Assembly (NCBI RefSeq): GCF_014127485.1
Contig: NZ_CP059903.1
Span: 3,091,001 to 3,155,000 of the forward strand
Reading direction: 5' to 3'
From: Nocardioides dongkuii
GTDB taxonomy: Bacteria; Actinomycetota; Actinomycetes; Propionibacteriales; Nocardioidaceae
DNA length: 64,000 nucleotides
The translations under genes and the position numbers were made by a program. Positions 25,952 through 35,000 of the stretch are shown here, piece by piece (within the stretch, counting starts at the first letter, position 1; each line of letters begins with the position of its first letter). The notes below the pieces were generated by a model, which worked only from the letters and a program-made list of their open reading frames with translations, ran no database searches and was not told where the DNA came from.

Positions 25952-27400
25952 TCACTCGACGACCAGCTCCACCTTCCGGGCGACCACGTCGGCGACGGTG
26001 AGCCGGGCGCGGACCTCGGTGCCGAGCGGCAGGTCCCGCTCGGAGCGGACCGGGCACTCGACGGCCGGCTCCCGCAGGGTGAGTACGCCGCGGCGCGGGT
26101 CGTCGTCGCGGACGTCGACGACCACGCCCGCGAACTCCTCGCCGACCCGGTGCGCGAGCAGCCCGGCCTCGACCAGGTCGAGCACGCCGCGCTCGTACTG
26201 GCGCGCCCGGCGCGAGGAGTCCTGCAGCGTCTTCGGCATCTCGTGCAGCCCGTCGAGCACCCAGGCCGGCACCTCGGTCCCGGCGCACAGCGCGACGCAG
26301 ACCTCCCCGGCGTACCGGTCGCCCAGGCGGCGCAGCGGCGCGGTGACGTGGGCGTACTCCGAGGCCAGCGCGGCGTGCTGCGGGTCGGCCGGCACCTCGC
26401 CGTCGAACGCGACGTACCCGCTGCCGCGCAGCAGCCGGGTGCAGGCCACGACCATCGCGGCGTGGTCGGGGCGGGCGGGGTCGAGCGTGCGCACGAAGTC
26501 GGGGTAGAGCATCTCGGCGGGCCACTCGATCCCCAGCGCGCGGGCCTCCCGGTGCAGCCGCTTGACGTCGCGCGGGTCCGGCGGCGGGAGCGTGCGCAGC
26601 AGCCCGACCCGCGCGTAGACCATCAGGGACGCCGCCGCGAAGCCGGTGAGCAGCGAGATCTGCGCGTTCCACTCCTCGACCGGCAGCAGGGACCGGAAGG
26701 CGAGCGTCCAGTGGTCGTCCTCGACGTCCACCTCCTGCTCGGGCAGCGGGAGGGAGACCCCGCCGCGGGCGGCCTCGCGGGCCAGCCGCAGCTGTCCGAC
26801 CTCGCGCAGCAGCGTCAGCGACTCCGGCCCGGAGCCGTCGTCGACGAGCCGCTGGGCCTCCTCGTAGGTCAGCTGCGCCGTCGAGCGCACCCGGGCGCGC
26901 TCGACGGTCACGTCGGTGCGCTCGCCCTCGCCGGTCAGCCGGATCGTCCACAGCAGCGCCGGGCGCACCTGGTCGGGCAGCAGCGAGCCGGCGGCCTCGG
27001 AGATCGCCTTCGGGTGCAGCGGGACCTTCATGTCGGCGCCGTACAGCGTCTCGCCGCGGCGGTGCGCCTCCAGGTCGACCGGGCCGCCCGGCTCGACGAA
27101 GGCCGCGACGTCGGCGATCGCGTACCGCACGACGTACCCGTCACCGTCGCGCTCGAGGTGGAGCGCCTGGTCGAGGTCGCGGGCGCCCTCGGGGTCGATG
27201 GTCAGGAACGGCACGTCGGTGCGGTCGAGGTCCGGCAGGCGTGGGGCGGCCGCCGCACGCGCGGCGGCCTCCTCGACCGCGGCCGGGAAGTCCGGGGTGA
27301 CGTCGAGCTCGTCCTGCAGCCGGCGCACCCCCTCCCGCAGCGCGGCCACGGCCACGCCCTCACCCGATGCACGGACCCGGACCACGCGGTTGCTCGGCAT
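25952..27400 (-). CDS. RNB-domain 3'-5' exoribonuclease (RNase II family)
   Basis: A 482-residue single-strand exoribonuclease. The RNB catalytic domain begins near residue 64 with FLTIDPEGARDLDQAL, which supplies three of the four metal-binding Asp residues; the fourth is Gln. Later RNB blocks are RRGETLYGADMKVPLHPKAISE, YAHVTAPLRRLGDRY and a C-terminal beta-barrel tail. The protein lacks the two N-terminal cold-shock domains of E. coli RNase II, as is common in actinobacteria. It converges on the NSS genes and diverges from yaaA. Confidence 0.9.
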   Translation of the reverse strand: MPSNRVVRVRASGEGVAVAALREGVRRLQDELDVTPDFPAAVEEAAARAAAAPRLPDLDRTDVPFLTIDPEGARDLDQALHLERDGDGYVVRYAIADVAAFVEPGGPVDLEAHRRGETLYGADMKVPLHPKAISEAAGSLLPDQVRPALLWTIRLTGEGERTDVTVERARVRSTAQLTYEEAQRLVDDGSGPESLTLLREVGQLRLAREAARGGVSLPLPEQEVDVEDDHWTLAFRSLLPVEEWNAQISLLTGFAAASLMVYARVGLLRTLPPPDPRDVKRLHREARALGIEWPAEMLYPDFVRTLDPARPDHAAMVVACTRLLRGSGYVAFDGEVPADPQHAALASEYAHVTAPLRRLGDRYAGEVCVALCAGTEVPAWVLDGLHEMPKTLQDSSRRARQYERGVLDLVEAGLLAHRVGEEFAGVVVDVRDDDPRRGVLTLREPAVECPVRSERDLPLGTEVRARLTVADVVARKVELVVE

Positions 27401-27418
27401 GACGGCAACATACCCACC

Positions 27419-28198
27419 GTGCTGATCGTGCTACCGCCCAGCGAGGGCAAGACCGAGCCGCGGCGAGGCCGACCCCTCGACCACGCGACGCTCTCGTTCC
27501 CCGTGCTCACCCCCGCCCGCGAGCGGGTCCTCGACGCGCTCGTGGCGCTCTGCGAGGGCGATCCCGAGGTCGCCGCGCGGACCCTGGACGTCGGCAGCAC
27601 CCAGCTCGACCTGGTCGCGCTGAACACCCGGCTGCGCACCGCGCCGACGGCGCGCGCCGACCAGGTGTACGCCGGGGTCGTGTACGACGCCCTCGACGTC
27701 GCAACCCTGTCCCCCGCGGCCCGCCGCCGCGCGACGGCCCGCCTCACGGTCGTGTCTAGCGTCTTCGGGCTGGTCCGCCCCGGCGACCGGATCCCGGCGT
27801 ACCGCCTCTCCGGCGGCACCTCCCTCCCGGGCCTGGGCCCGGTCGCCGGGGTCTGGCGCGACGCGCTCGGCCCGGCGTTCGAGGAGGCCGTGGGCGACGG
27901 ACTGCTCGTGGACCTCCGCAGCAGCACGTACGCCGCGTTCTGGCGCCCGCCCGCCGACGCCGCGAAGCGGGTCGCCACCGTGCGGGTGCTGCACGAGGTC
28001 GGCGGCGTCCGCAAGGTGGTCAGCCACTTCAACAAGGCGACCAAGGGTCGCATCGTCCGCGCCCTCCTCGAGGACGGCGCCAACCCGCGCACCCCCGCCC
28101 GCCTCGCCGACGCGCTCCGCGACCTCGGCTGGGCCGTCGAGGTCGCCGACCCCACCCCCAAGGGCACCCAGCTCGACGTGGTCGTCACCGACCTCTGA
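27419..28198 (+). CDS. yaaA: YaaA-family peroxide stress protein
   Basis: A 259-residue member of the YaaA/DUF328 family, which in E. coli limits free iron and DNA damage during peroxide stress. The family opening VLIVLPPSEGKT and the blocks VYAGVVYDALD, VSSVFGLVRPGDRIPAYRL, VDLRSSTYAAFW and VVSHFNKATKGRIVRALL are visible. The start is GTG at 27419, directly before the conserved opening. It is separated from the RNB gene by a 17-base divergent gap. Confidence 0.92.
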   Translation: MLIVLPPSEGKTEPRRGRPLDHATLSFPVLTPARERVLDALVALCEGDPEVAARTLDVGSTQLDLVALNTRLRTAPTARADQVYAGVVYDALDVATLSPAARRRATARLTVVSSVFGLVRPGDRIPAYRLSGGTSLPGLGPVAGVWRDALGPAFEEAVGDGLLVDLRSSTYAAFWRPPADAAKRVATVRVLHEVGGVRKVVSHFNKATKGRIVRALLEDGANPRTPARLADALRDLGWAVEVADPTPKGTQLDVVVTDL

Positions 28199-28207
28199 CC
28201 CACCCCC

Positions 28208-28262
28208 CGCCGAGTCGGCGCTTGTGTCCGCCCGCCACGCGAACACAAGCGCCGACTCGGCG
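28208..28262. repeat. 20-bp inverted repeat with GAGTCGGCG core
   Basis: Perfect 20-bp arms (28208-28227 and 28243-28262), each built of the 13-base core CGCCGAGTCGGCG (or its complement) plus an inner CTTGTGT / ACACAAG word, separated by a 15-base loop. It begins 10 bases after the yaaA stop and may act as its terminator. It shares its outer core with the repeats at 24073, 37073 and 50459. Confidence 0.85.
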
Positions 28263-28300
28263 TTTCCGCATGGCGTCCGCACCCGCGGGTAGTGGGGGCC

Positions 28301-28585
28301 ATGCGCGCAGCCGTGGCCGCCACCGGGTCCTGGACCGACCCCGACGGGTTCCGCACCCCGGCCGGCGAGGTGCACGCCTGGCTCCCGGGGACCAACCAGA
28401 CGCTCTGCGGGATCCCGATCAAGAAGGCCCGGCTCGGGCGGTTCTCGCACGTCGACTGGGCCGACGTGCAGCCGGCGACCGGCCGCGACGCCGACCAGGT
28501 CACCTCCGTGTGCCACCGCTGCGCCGCCGGCATGGGCAAGCGGCGCGACGAGAAGCCCTGGACCCGGCACGACCCCCGCCCCTGA
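28301..28585 (+). CDS. Small conserved-looking protein of unknown function
   Basis: A 94-residue soluble protein that I do not recognise. It has a Cys/His-rich layout (TLCGIP near residue 35, VCHRCAAGMG near residue 74) that could bind zinc, and Trp-rich flanks (GSWTDPDGF, DWADVQ). Codon usage matches its neighbours. ATG 28301 is preceded by a G-rich tract (GTGGGGGCC). It converges on the RNase H/phosphatase gene with six bases between. Confidence 0.6.
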   Translation: MRAAVAATGSWTDPDGFRTPAGEVHAWLPGTNQTLCGIPIKKARLGRFSHVDWADVQPATGRDADQVTSVCHRCAAGMGKRRDEKPWTRHDPRP

Positions 28586-28591
28586 GCTGAC

Positions 28592-29773
28592 CTACCAGTG
28601 CGTGGGGTCCGCGAACGCCGCATTCTCCGGCGGCAGCGCGTTGTAGAGCCGCAGCGAGGTCTTGCCGTCGGGGTAGTACGACACCACCGAGACCGACGCG
28701 GGCGAGAGCTCCATCCGGAACACCGCCTCGAGCGGCGCGGCCATCGCGTGCGCGACCAGCGTCTTGATCGGCGTGACGTGGCTGACCACGACGACCGTGC
28801 GGCCGGCGTGCGCCGCCAGCACCCGCTCCAGCCCGCCGAGCACCCGCTCCTGGACCGCCCGGAACGACTCCCCGCCGGCCGGCGCGACGTCCAGCGACCC
28901 GAGCCACTCGCCGAGCTCGTCACCGTGCTGCGCGGCGACCTCGGCGAAGGTGAGGCCGTCCCAGTGGCCGAACTCCATCTCGGCGAACCCGGGCTCTTCC
29001 TCCACCGCCGCGTCCAGCACCTCGGCGACGATCGCGGCCGACTCGGCCGTACGGCGCACCGGCGAGGCCACGACGGCGGACACCCGCTCGGCGACGGGGC
29101 CGAGCCAGCGGGCCGCGGCCCGCACCTGGTCGCGCCCCTCGTCGCTGAGCCCGGGGTTGGATCCGCCGAGCCCGCCGGAGAACCGCTTGTCGACCGTGTG
29201 CGCGGTGACGCCGTGGCGGACCAGCACCAGCGTCGTCGGCGCCCCGGCGTCGGCGGCCCAGCCCCGCTGCGCGCTCTCCTGCGCCGCCGGGCTCTCCACC
29301 TCCTCGATCAGCGAGTCCTCCTCGAGGCCGCCGAGCCCGTCGCGGACGCTCACGCCGGACCGCGTGCCGTCCAGCGCCTCGTTGGCGAGCCGGTCGGCGT
29401 GCCCGTTCTGCTCCCGCGGGATCCACGTGTACGTCGTGCCGGGCGGCGCCAGCTCGGTGGCCTCGGCCGCGAGCGGCCGCATCGAGGGGTGCTTGATCTT
29501 CCAGTTGCCCGACATCTGCTCGACGACGAGCTTGGAGTCCATCCGGACCTCGACCGCGGCGTCCGGCGCCAGCTCGCGCGCGAGCCGCAGGCCGGCGATC
29601 AGCCCGCGGTACTCCGCCACGTTGTTCGACGCCACCCCGATCGTGGTGCCCTCCTCGGCGAGCACCGTGCCGGCGTCGGCGTCCTTGAGCACCGCGCCGT
29701 ACGCCGCGGGGCCCGGGTTGCCCCGCGACCCGCCGTCCGCCTCGATGAGGACCGTGCGCGGCGCGTCGCTCAC
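28592..29773 (-). CDS. Bifunctional RNase H / histidine phosphatase-like protein
   Basis: A 393-residue fusion. Residues about 1-135 are a type I RNase H domain with acidic residues in EADGGSRGNPGP, VAEYRGLIAGL, MDSKLVVEQMSG and EQNGHADRLANEAL. Residues about 195-385 are a histidine phosphatase (phosphoglycerate mutase-like) domain with VLVRHGVTAHT, SPVRRTAESA and VVVVSHVTPIK. This matches the mycobacterial Rv2228c-type protein, which removes RNA from RNA-DNA hybrids and has acid phosphatase activity. The start is GTG at 29773, overlapping the upstream zinc-ribbon gene stop by four bases. Order zinc-ribbon then RNase H matches M. tuberculosis. Confidence 0.92.
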   Translation of the reverse strand: MSDAPRTVLIEADGGSRGNPGPAAYGAVLKDADAGTVLAEEGTTIGVASNNVAEYRGLIAGLRLARELAPDAAVEVRMDSKLVVEQMSGNWKIKHPSMRPLAAEATELAPPGTTYTWIPREQNGHADRLANEALDGTRSGVSVRDGLGGLEEDSLIEEVESPAAQESAQRGWAADAGAPTTLVLVRHGVTAHTVDKRFSGGLGGSNPGLSDEGRDQVRAAARWLGPVAERVSAVVASPVRRTAESAAIVAEVLDAAVEEEPGFAEMEFGHWDGLTFAEVAAQHGDELGEWLGSLDVAPAGGESFRAVQERVLGGLERVLAAHAGRTVVVVSHVTPIKTLVAHAMAAPLEAVFRMELSPASVSVVSYYPDGKTSLRLYNALPPENAAFADPTHW

Positions 29774-30513
29774 AGCCCGGACTCGGGGGTGCGCACGAGG
29801 ATTCGCGAGCACTCCTCGCACCGCACCACCAGGTCGGCGGGCGCGGCCTTGATGATGGCGAGCTCGGCGTTGTCGATGCCCAGCTGGCAGCCGGTGCACC
29901 GGCGCTGCCGGAGCTCGGCGGCGCCCACGCCGTTCTTGGCGGCGCGCAGCTTGTCGTAGAGGCCGAGCAGGTCCTCCGGCAGGCCCTCGACCGAGGGCCC
30001 ACGCTGCGCCTCGACGTCGAGCAGCAGCGCCTCGAGGTCGGAGACCTTCTCGTCGCGCACGGCGGTGAGCGAGGCGATCCGCTCGTCGAGCTCGGCGATC
30101 CGGCCCGCCAGCGAGTCGAGCTCGCGCTGGGCGTCCTCGAGCCGGGCCATCACCTCGAGCTCGTCGTCCTCGAGCGAGGAGATCCGGCGCTCGAGCGACT
30201 GCAGCTCGTGGGTCATCCGCTCCAGGTCCTTGGGGTGGGAGATCAGCCCCTTGTCCATCCGGTCCTGGTCGCGGGTGCGGCGGACGCGCACCTGCTCGAC
30301 GTCCGCGTCGATCTTGGCCTGCTCCGCGGTGAGGTCGTCGACCACGATGCGCGCGTCGCGCGCCTGGTTGTCGAGCTCGGTGCGGGTCGCCTGCAGCTGG
30401 GTGATCTCGGCGTCCTCGGGCAGGGTGGCCCGCTGGTGACGCAGCTGGTCGGCGCGGGAGTCCAGGCTCTGGACGTCGAGCAGCTTGAGCTGGGCGAAGG
30501 GGTCGGCTTTCAG
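29770..30513 (-). CDS. C4 zinc-ribbon coiled-coil protein (DUF164 type), CTG start
   Basis: A 247-residue protein. Residues about 15-185 form a long antiparallel coiled coil. Residues about 200-235 form a zinc ribbon with CTGC and CEEC pairs. The family (Rv2229c-like) is possibly a nucleic-acid-associated protein of unknown role. No ATG, GTG or TTG fits: the conserved start (LKADPFAQLKLL, where relatives have MKA...) falls on CTG at 30513, with AGGAG at 30520-30524 six bases upstream. A longer frame reaching 30723 overlaps the Nif3 gene and is rejected. It is co-transcribed with the Nif3 gene (19 bases upstream) and RNase H gene. Confidence 0.88.
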   Translation of the reverse strand: MKADPFAQLKLLDVQSLDSRADQLRHQRATLPEDAEITQLQATRTELDNQARDARIVVDDLTAEQAKIDADVEQVRVRRTRDQDRMDKGLISHPKDLERMTHELQSLERRISSLEDDELEVMARLEDAQRELDSLAGRIAELDERIASLTAVRDEKVSDLEALLLDVEAQRGPSVEGLPEDLLGLYDKLRAAKNGVGAAELRQRRCTGCQLGIDNAELAIIKAAPADLVVRCEECSRILVRTPESGL

Positions 30514-30532
30514 CGCGGGCTCCTGGGTTCGG

Positions 30533-31675
30533 TCACGATCGGAAGGTCCACGGGTCGGTGCACAGCGTGCTGACCCGGGTCCCCACCGTATCGCCCAGCG
30601 CCGCCACCAGCTTCCGCTCCACCACCGGGAGCCAGGTCCACTCCGCCGCCCAGTGCGCCACGTCGACCAGCGCGGGCCCGCCGTGCTCGGCGAACTCGCC
30701 CGCCGGGTGGTGCCGCAGGTCACTGGTGACGTAGGCGTCGACGTCCAGGCCCCGCACCTTGTCGAGCAGGAAGTCGCCCGCGCCGCCGCACACCGCGACC
30801 CGGCGTACGACGCGCTCGGGGTCGCCCGCCACGCGGACGCCGTGGGCCGTTGCCGGCAGCGCGGCCGCGACCCGGTCGGCGAAGGACCGCAGGGACTGCT
30901 CCTCCACCTCGCCGACCCGACCGGTCCCGGTCTCGGCGAGGCCGGCGTCCGCGGTCTCGACGACGTCCCAGGCGGGCTCCTCGTAGGGGTGGGCGGCGAG
31001 CAGCGCCCGCACCACGGCGGTGCGCCGGCGGCGGGGCAGCACCACCTCGATCCGCACCTCCTCGACGACCTCGGCCTCCCCCACGGTCCCGATCGCCGGG
31101 TCGGCGCCCGGCAGCGGCCGGAACCGGCCCTCCCCGGGCGTGCTGAACGACGCCGCCTCGTAGTCGCCGAGCCGTCCCGCGCCCGCCTCCGCCAGCGCCT
31201 GCCGCACCCGCTCGGCGTCGGCGGTCGGCACGAAGGTCGTGAGCTTGTCGCACTGCTCGGCCGGCGCGGGCTCCAGCGGCACGAGACCGGTCAGCCCCAG
31301 CGCCGTCGCCAGCGCCTCGGAGACCCCGCCGATCGCCTGGTCGGCGTTGGTGTGCGCGGTCAGCAGCGCACAGCCCGCCTCGGTGAGGACGCCGAGGGTC
31401 CGGCCCTTCGGCGTGGTGGCGGCGACGCCGTGCACGGGCTTGAGGAACAGCGGGTGGTGCACGACGAGCAGGTCCGCGCCCCACTCCGCGGCCTCGCGCG
31501 CCACGTCGTACGTCGGGTCGACGGCGAGCATCACCTTGCCGACCGGCCGGTCCGGGTCGCCGCTCACCAGGCCCACGGCGTCCCAGGAGTCCGCCGTGGC
31601 GGGCGGGTACCAGCCGTGCAGCAGGTCGACGACGTCGCTCAGCAGAGGCAGGTCGGCGGGCAGGTCGGTGGGCAT
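30533..31675 (-). CDS. Nif3/YqfO-like dinuclear metal-centre protein
   Basis: A 380-residue member of the Nif3/DUF34 family, longer than the ~250-residue core because of a central YqfO/CutA-like insert (about residues 140-245). Metal-ligand blocks are visible: LLVVHHPLFLKPV near residue 70, TAHTNADQAIGG near residue 110 and, in the last third, YVTSDLRHHPAGE and LVDVAHWAAEW. The biochemical role of the family is unsettled; GTP cyclohydrolase-like and metal-insertion roles have been proposed. First gene of the Nif3, zinc-ribbon, RNase H operon. Confidence 0.93.
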   Translation of the reverse strand: MPTDLPADLPLLSDVVDLLHGWYPPATADSWDAVGLVSGDPDRPVGKVMLAVDPTYDVAREAAEWGADLLVVHHPLFLKPVHGVAATTPKGRTLGVLTEAGCALLTAHTNADQAIGGVSEALATALGLTGLVPLEPAPAEQCDKLTTFVPTADAERVRQALAEAGAGRLGDYEAASFSTPGEGRFRPLPGADPAIGTVGEAEVVEEVRIEVVLPRRRRTAVVRALLAAHPYEEPAWDVVETADAGLAETGTGRVGEVEEQSLRSFADRVAAALPATAHGVRVAGDPERVVRRVAVCGGAGDFLLDKVRGLDVDAYVTSDLRHHPAGEFAEHGGPALVDVAHWAAEWTWLPVVERKLVAALGDTVGTRVSTLCTDPWTFRS

Positions 31676-31710
31676 GCGGGCAGGCTATCGACGGGGTCTA
31701 GCCTCGGAGC

Positions 31711-32015
31711 ATGCCCGTCGTGAAGATCAACGCCATCTCCGTCCCCCCGCAGGCCCACGAGGAGCTCGAGAAGCGCTTCGCCGCGCGGGCCGGCACCGTC
31801 GAGGGGTCCCCCGGCTTCCTCGGCTTCCAGCTGCTCCGCCCGGTCGCGGGCGAGGAGCGCTACTTCGTCGTGACCCAGTGGGAGGACGAGGAGTCCTTCG
31901 CCGCCTGGCGCGACGGCGGCGCCCAGGCCGCCCACGCCGGCGAGCGCGCCAAGCCGGTCGCCAGCGGCGCCGACCTGCTGGAGTTCGAGGTCGTCCTGGA
32001 CGTCCGCCCGTCGGC

Positions 32016-32019
<4 letters not shown>
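31711..32019 (+). CDS. mhuD: MhuD-like heme-degrading monooxygenase
   Basis: A 102-residue dimeric alpha/beta-barrel protein very close to the mycobacterial MhuD. The opening MPVVKINAI, the block GSPGFLGFQLLRPVAGEERYF, and the exact positions of heme-site residues Asn7, Trp66 and His75 are kept. MhuD opens heme and releases iron without forming CO. Its own transcription unit diverges from the Nif3 gene (35 bases apart), and its last four bases overlap the convergent acyl-CoA ligase. No heme importer is in the window. Confidence 0.92.
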
Positions 32020-33557
<1,538 letters not shown>

Positions 33558-33643
33558 CGGAGGGCCTCCTCGTGGTCCGTGGGGACAGGCGCCACTGTAG
33601 AGACCGGCGGCGTGCGCGCGGAACGTCTGGGAACCGGGCCGCC

Positions 33644-34537
33644 ATGACCACCGACCCCAGCCGCCAGCACGACCAGCCCGACACCGCGGGCGAGCAGCTG
33701 CCCGGACCCGGCGAGCCGGGCTCGGTCACGAGCGAGATGGGCGAGGAGCCCGACCACGGCGAGGAGAGCTACGTCGGCCACGACCGGCTCCGCGACAAGG
33801 TCGCGATCGTGACCGGGGGCGACTCCGGCATCGGCCGCGCGGTCGCGCTCGCCTTCGCCCGCGAGGGCGCCGACGTGGTGCTGTCCTACCTCGAGGAGGA
33901 GGACGAGGACGGGCAGCGCACCGCCGAGCTGGTCCGCGCCGCCGGGCGCACCGCGATCACGGTGCCGGGCGACCTGACCTCCGAGGAGGCGTGCCGCGAG
34001 CTCGTCGACCGCACCGTGTCCGAGCTCGGGCGCGTCGACCTGCTCGTCAACAACGCGGCGTACCAGATGGCGCAGCCGGGCGGCATCGCCGACATCACCA
34101 CCGAGCAGTTCGACCGGGTGATGCGGACCAACCTGTACGCGATGTTCTGGCTGTCCAAGATGTGCCTGCCCTACATGCCGCGGGGCGGCGGGATCATCAA
34201 CACCTCCTCGGTGCAGGCGTCCTCGCCGTCGGTGCCGCTGCTCGACTACGCGCTCACCAAGGCCGGCATCGCGAACTTCACCCGCGGGCTCGCCCAGGCC
34301 GTCGCCGAGGACGGCATCCGCGTCAACGCGGTCGCCCCCGGTCCGATCTGGACGCCGCTGATCCCGGCGACGATGCCGCCGGAGCAGGTCGAGGACTTCG
34401 GCAGGCAGGCCCCGCTCGGTCGGGCGGGCCAGCCCGCGGAGGTGGCGACGGCGTTCGTCTACCTGGCGTCCGGCGACTCGTCGTACGTCACCGGCGAGGT
34501 CCTCGCCGTGACGGGGGGCCAGCCGGTCACCGTCTGA
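33644..34537 (+). CDS. Short-chain dehydrogenase/reductase with N-terminal extension
   Basis: A 297-residue SDR. An acidic, Pro/Gly-rich ~45-residue N-terminal extension precedes the NAD(P) fold (VAIVTGGDSGIGRAVALAFAREGA). NNAAY, the catalytic Ser in INTSSVQ and YALTK follow. This class with the EEEDEDGQRTAELV strand belongs to the YghA/general-stress SDR group common in actinobacteria, whose substrate is unknown. It is separated from the TCS-linked acidic protein gene by 75 bases that carry the phased operator. Confidence 0.9.
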   Translation: MTTDPSRQHDQPDTAGEQLPGPGEPGSVTSEMGEEPDHGEESYVGHDRLRDKVAIVTGGDSGIGRAVALAFAREGADVVLSYLEEEDEDGQRTAELVRAAGRTAITVPGDLTSEEACRELVDRTVSELGRVDLLVNNAAYQMAQPGGIADITTEQFDRVMRTNLYAMFWLSKMCLPYMPRGGGIINTSSVQASSPSVPLLDYALTKAGIANFTRGLAQAVAEDGIRVNAVAPGPIWTPLIPATMPPEQVEDFGRQAPLGRAGQPAEVATAFVYLASGDSSYVTGEVLAVTGGQPVTV

Positions 34538-34547
34538 CCGCGGAGCG

Positions 34548-34578
34548 CCCGATGAGAGTCCTCTCATCGGGCTCTCAC
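34548..34578 (+). promoter_or_regulatory. Inverted and phased CTCA repeats before the acidic-protein gene
   Basis: An 11-bp inverted repeat CCCGATGAGAG / CTCTCATCGGG (34548-34558, 34561-34571) is followed by a further CTCTCAC (34572-34578). The two direct CTCTCA units start 11 bases apart. The element ends 34 bases before ATG 34613. The same CTCAT/CTCAC units at 11-base spacing precede the divergently placed gene at 38446, suggesting one regulator, most simply the response regulator encoded between them. Confidence 0.55.
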
Positions 34579-34612
34579 CCGGCCGCCACCATCGGGCAGG
34601 ATCGTCACCGTC

Positions 34613-34957
34613 ATGAGCACGCTGTGGAAGACCCTCCTCGGCCTGGCGCTGACGCTGCCGGTGGCCGCGTTCGTCGTCGGCTCGCTCGCCTCGTCGTCGG
34701 CCGACGAGCCGACCCCGCGCGACCCCATCGTGATCTCCCCCGGCCCGACCGCGTCCGAGCGGCCGGCGCCGTCCCGTACGCCGTCCGGCCGGCCGTCGCC
34801 CTCCGGCAGCGGCACCGCGGAGCCCCGGGGCGACGGGTCCGAGGACGCTGACGACGACGAGCCCGACGACGAGCCCGAGGTCGTCCAGCCCGAGCTGGGC
34901 GAGGCCGACGACGACGGGGACGACGACCGGGACGACGACGGGGACGACGACGACTGA
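34613..34957 (+). CDS. Exported acidic low-complexity protein of unknown function
   Basis: A 114-residue protein that I do not recognise. It has an N-terminal hydrophobic segment (about residues 5-27) that is a signal peptide or anchor, a Pro/Ser/Arg linker (about 33-75) and a C-terminal ~40 residues that are mostly Asp and Glu, ending DDDGDDDD. Such tails can bind cations or interact with basic partners. It sits 43 bases upstream of a sensor kinase gene, inside the same likely operon, and is preceded by phased repeats. The polyampholyte encoded at 38446 may be its counterpart. Confidence 0.75.
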   Translation: MSTLWKTLLGLALTLPVAAFVVGSLASSSADEPTPRDPIVISPGPTASERPAPSRTPSGRPSPSGSGTAEPRGDGSEDADDDEPDDEPEVVQPELGEADDDGDDDRDDDGDDDD

Positions 34958-35000
34958 CACCGCGCCCCGGCCCCCCTCCGCCCGACCGCGCCGGTCGGGC

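Noticed and set aside
29773..29899. A longer version of the RNase H gene using an upstream start
   Set aside because: It would run into the zinc-ribbon gene. The GTG at 29773 gives a 4-base coupled start and the conserved N-terminus.
30513..30723. A 70-residue longer zinc-ribbon protein starting at 30723
   Set aside because: The added residues overlap the Nif3 gene and are Arg/Trp/Gly-rich without conservation; the CTG start with AGGAG fits better.
28592..31675. A toxin-antitoxin or defence module hidden near the small unknown gene at 28301
   Set aside because: Neighbours are housekeeping RNase H, zinc-ribbon and Nif3 genes; the small gene has no known toxin or antitoxin motif.
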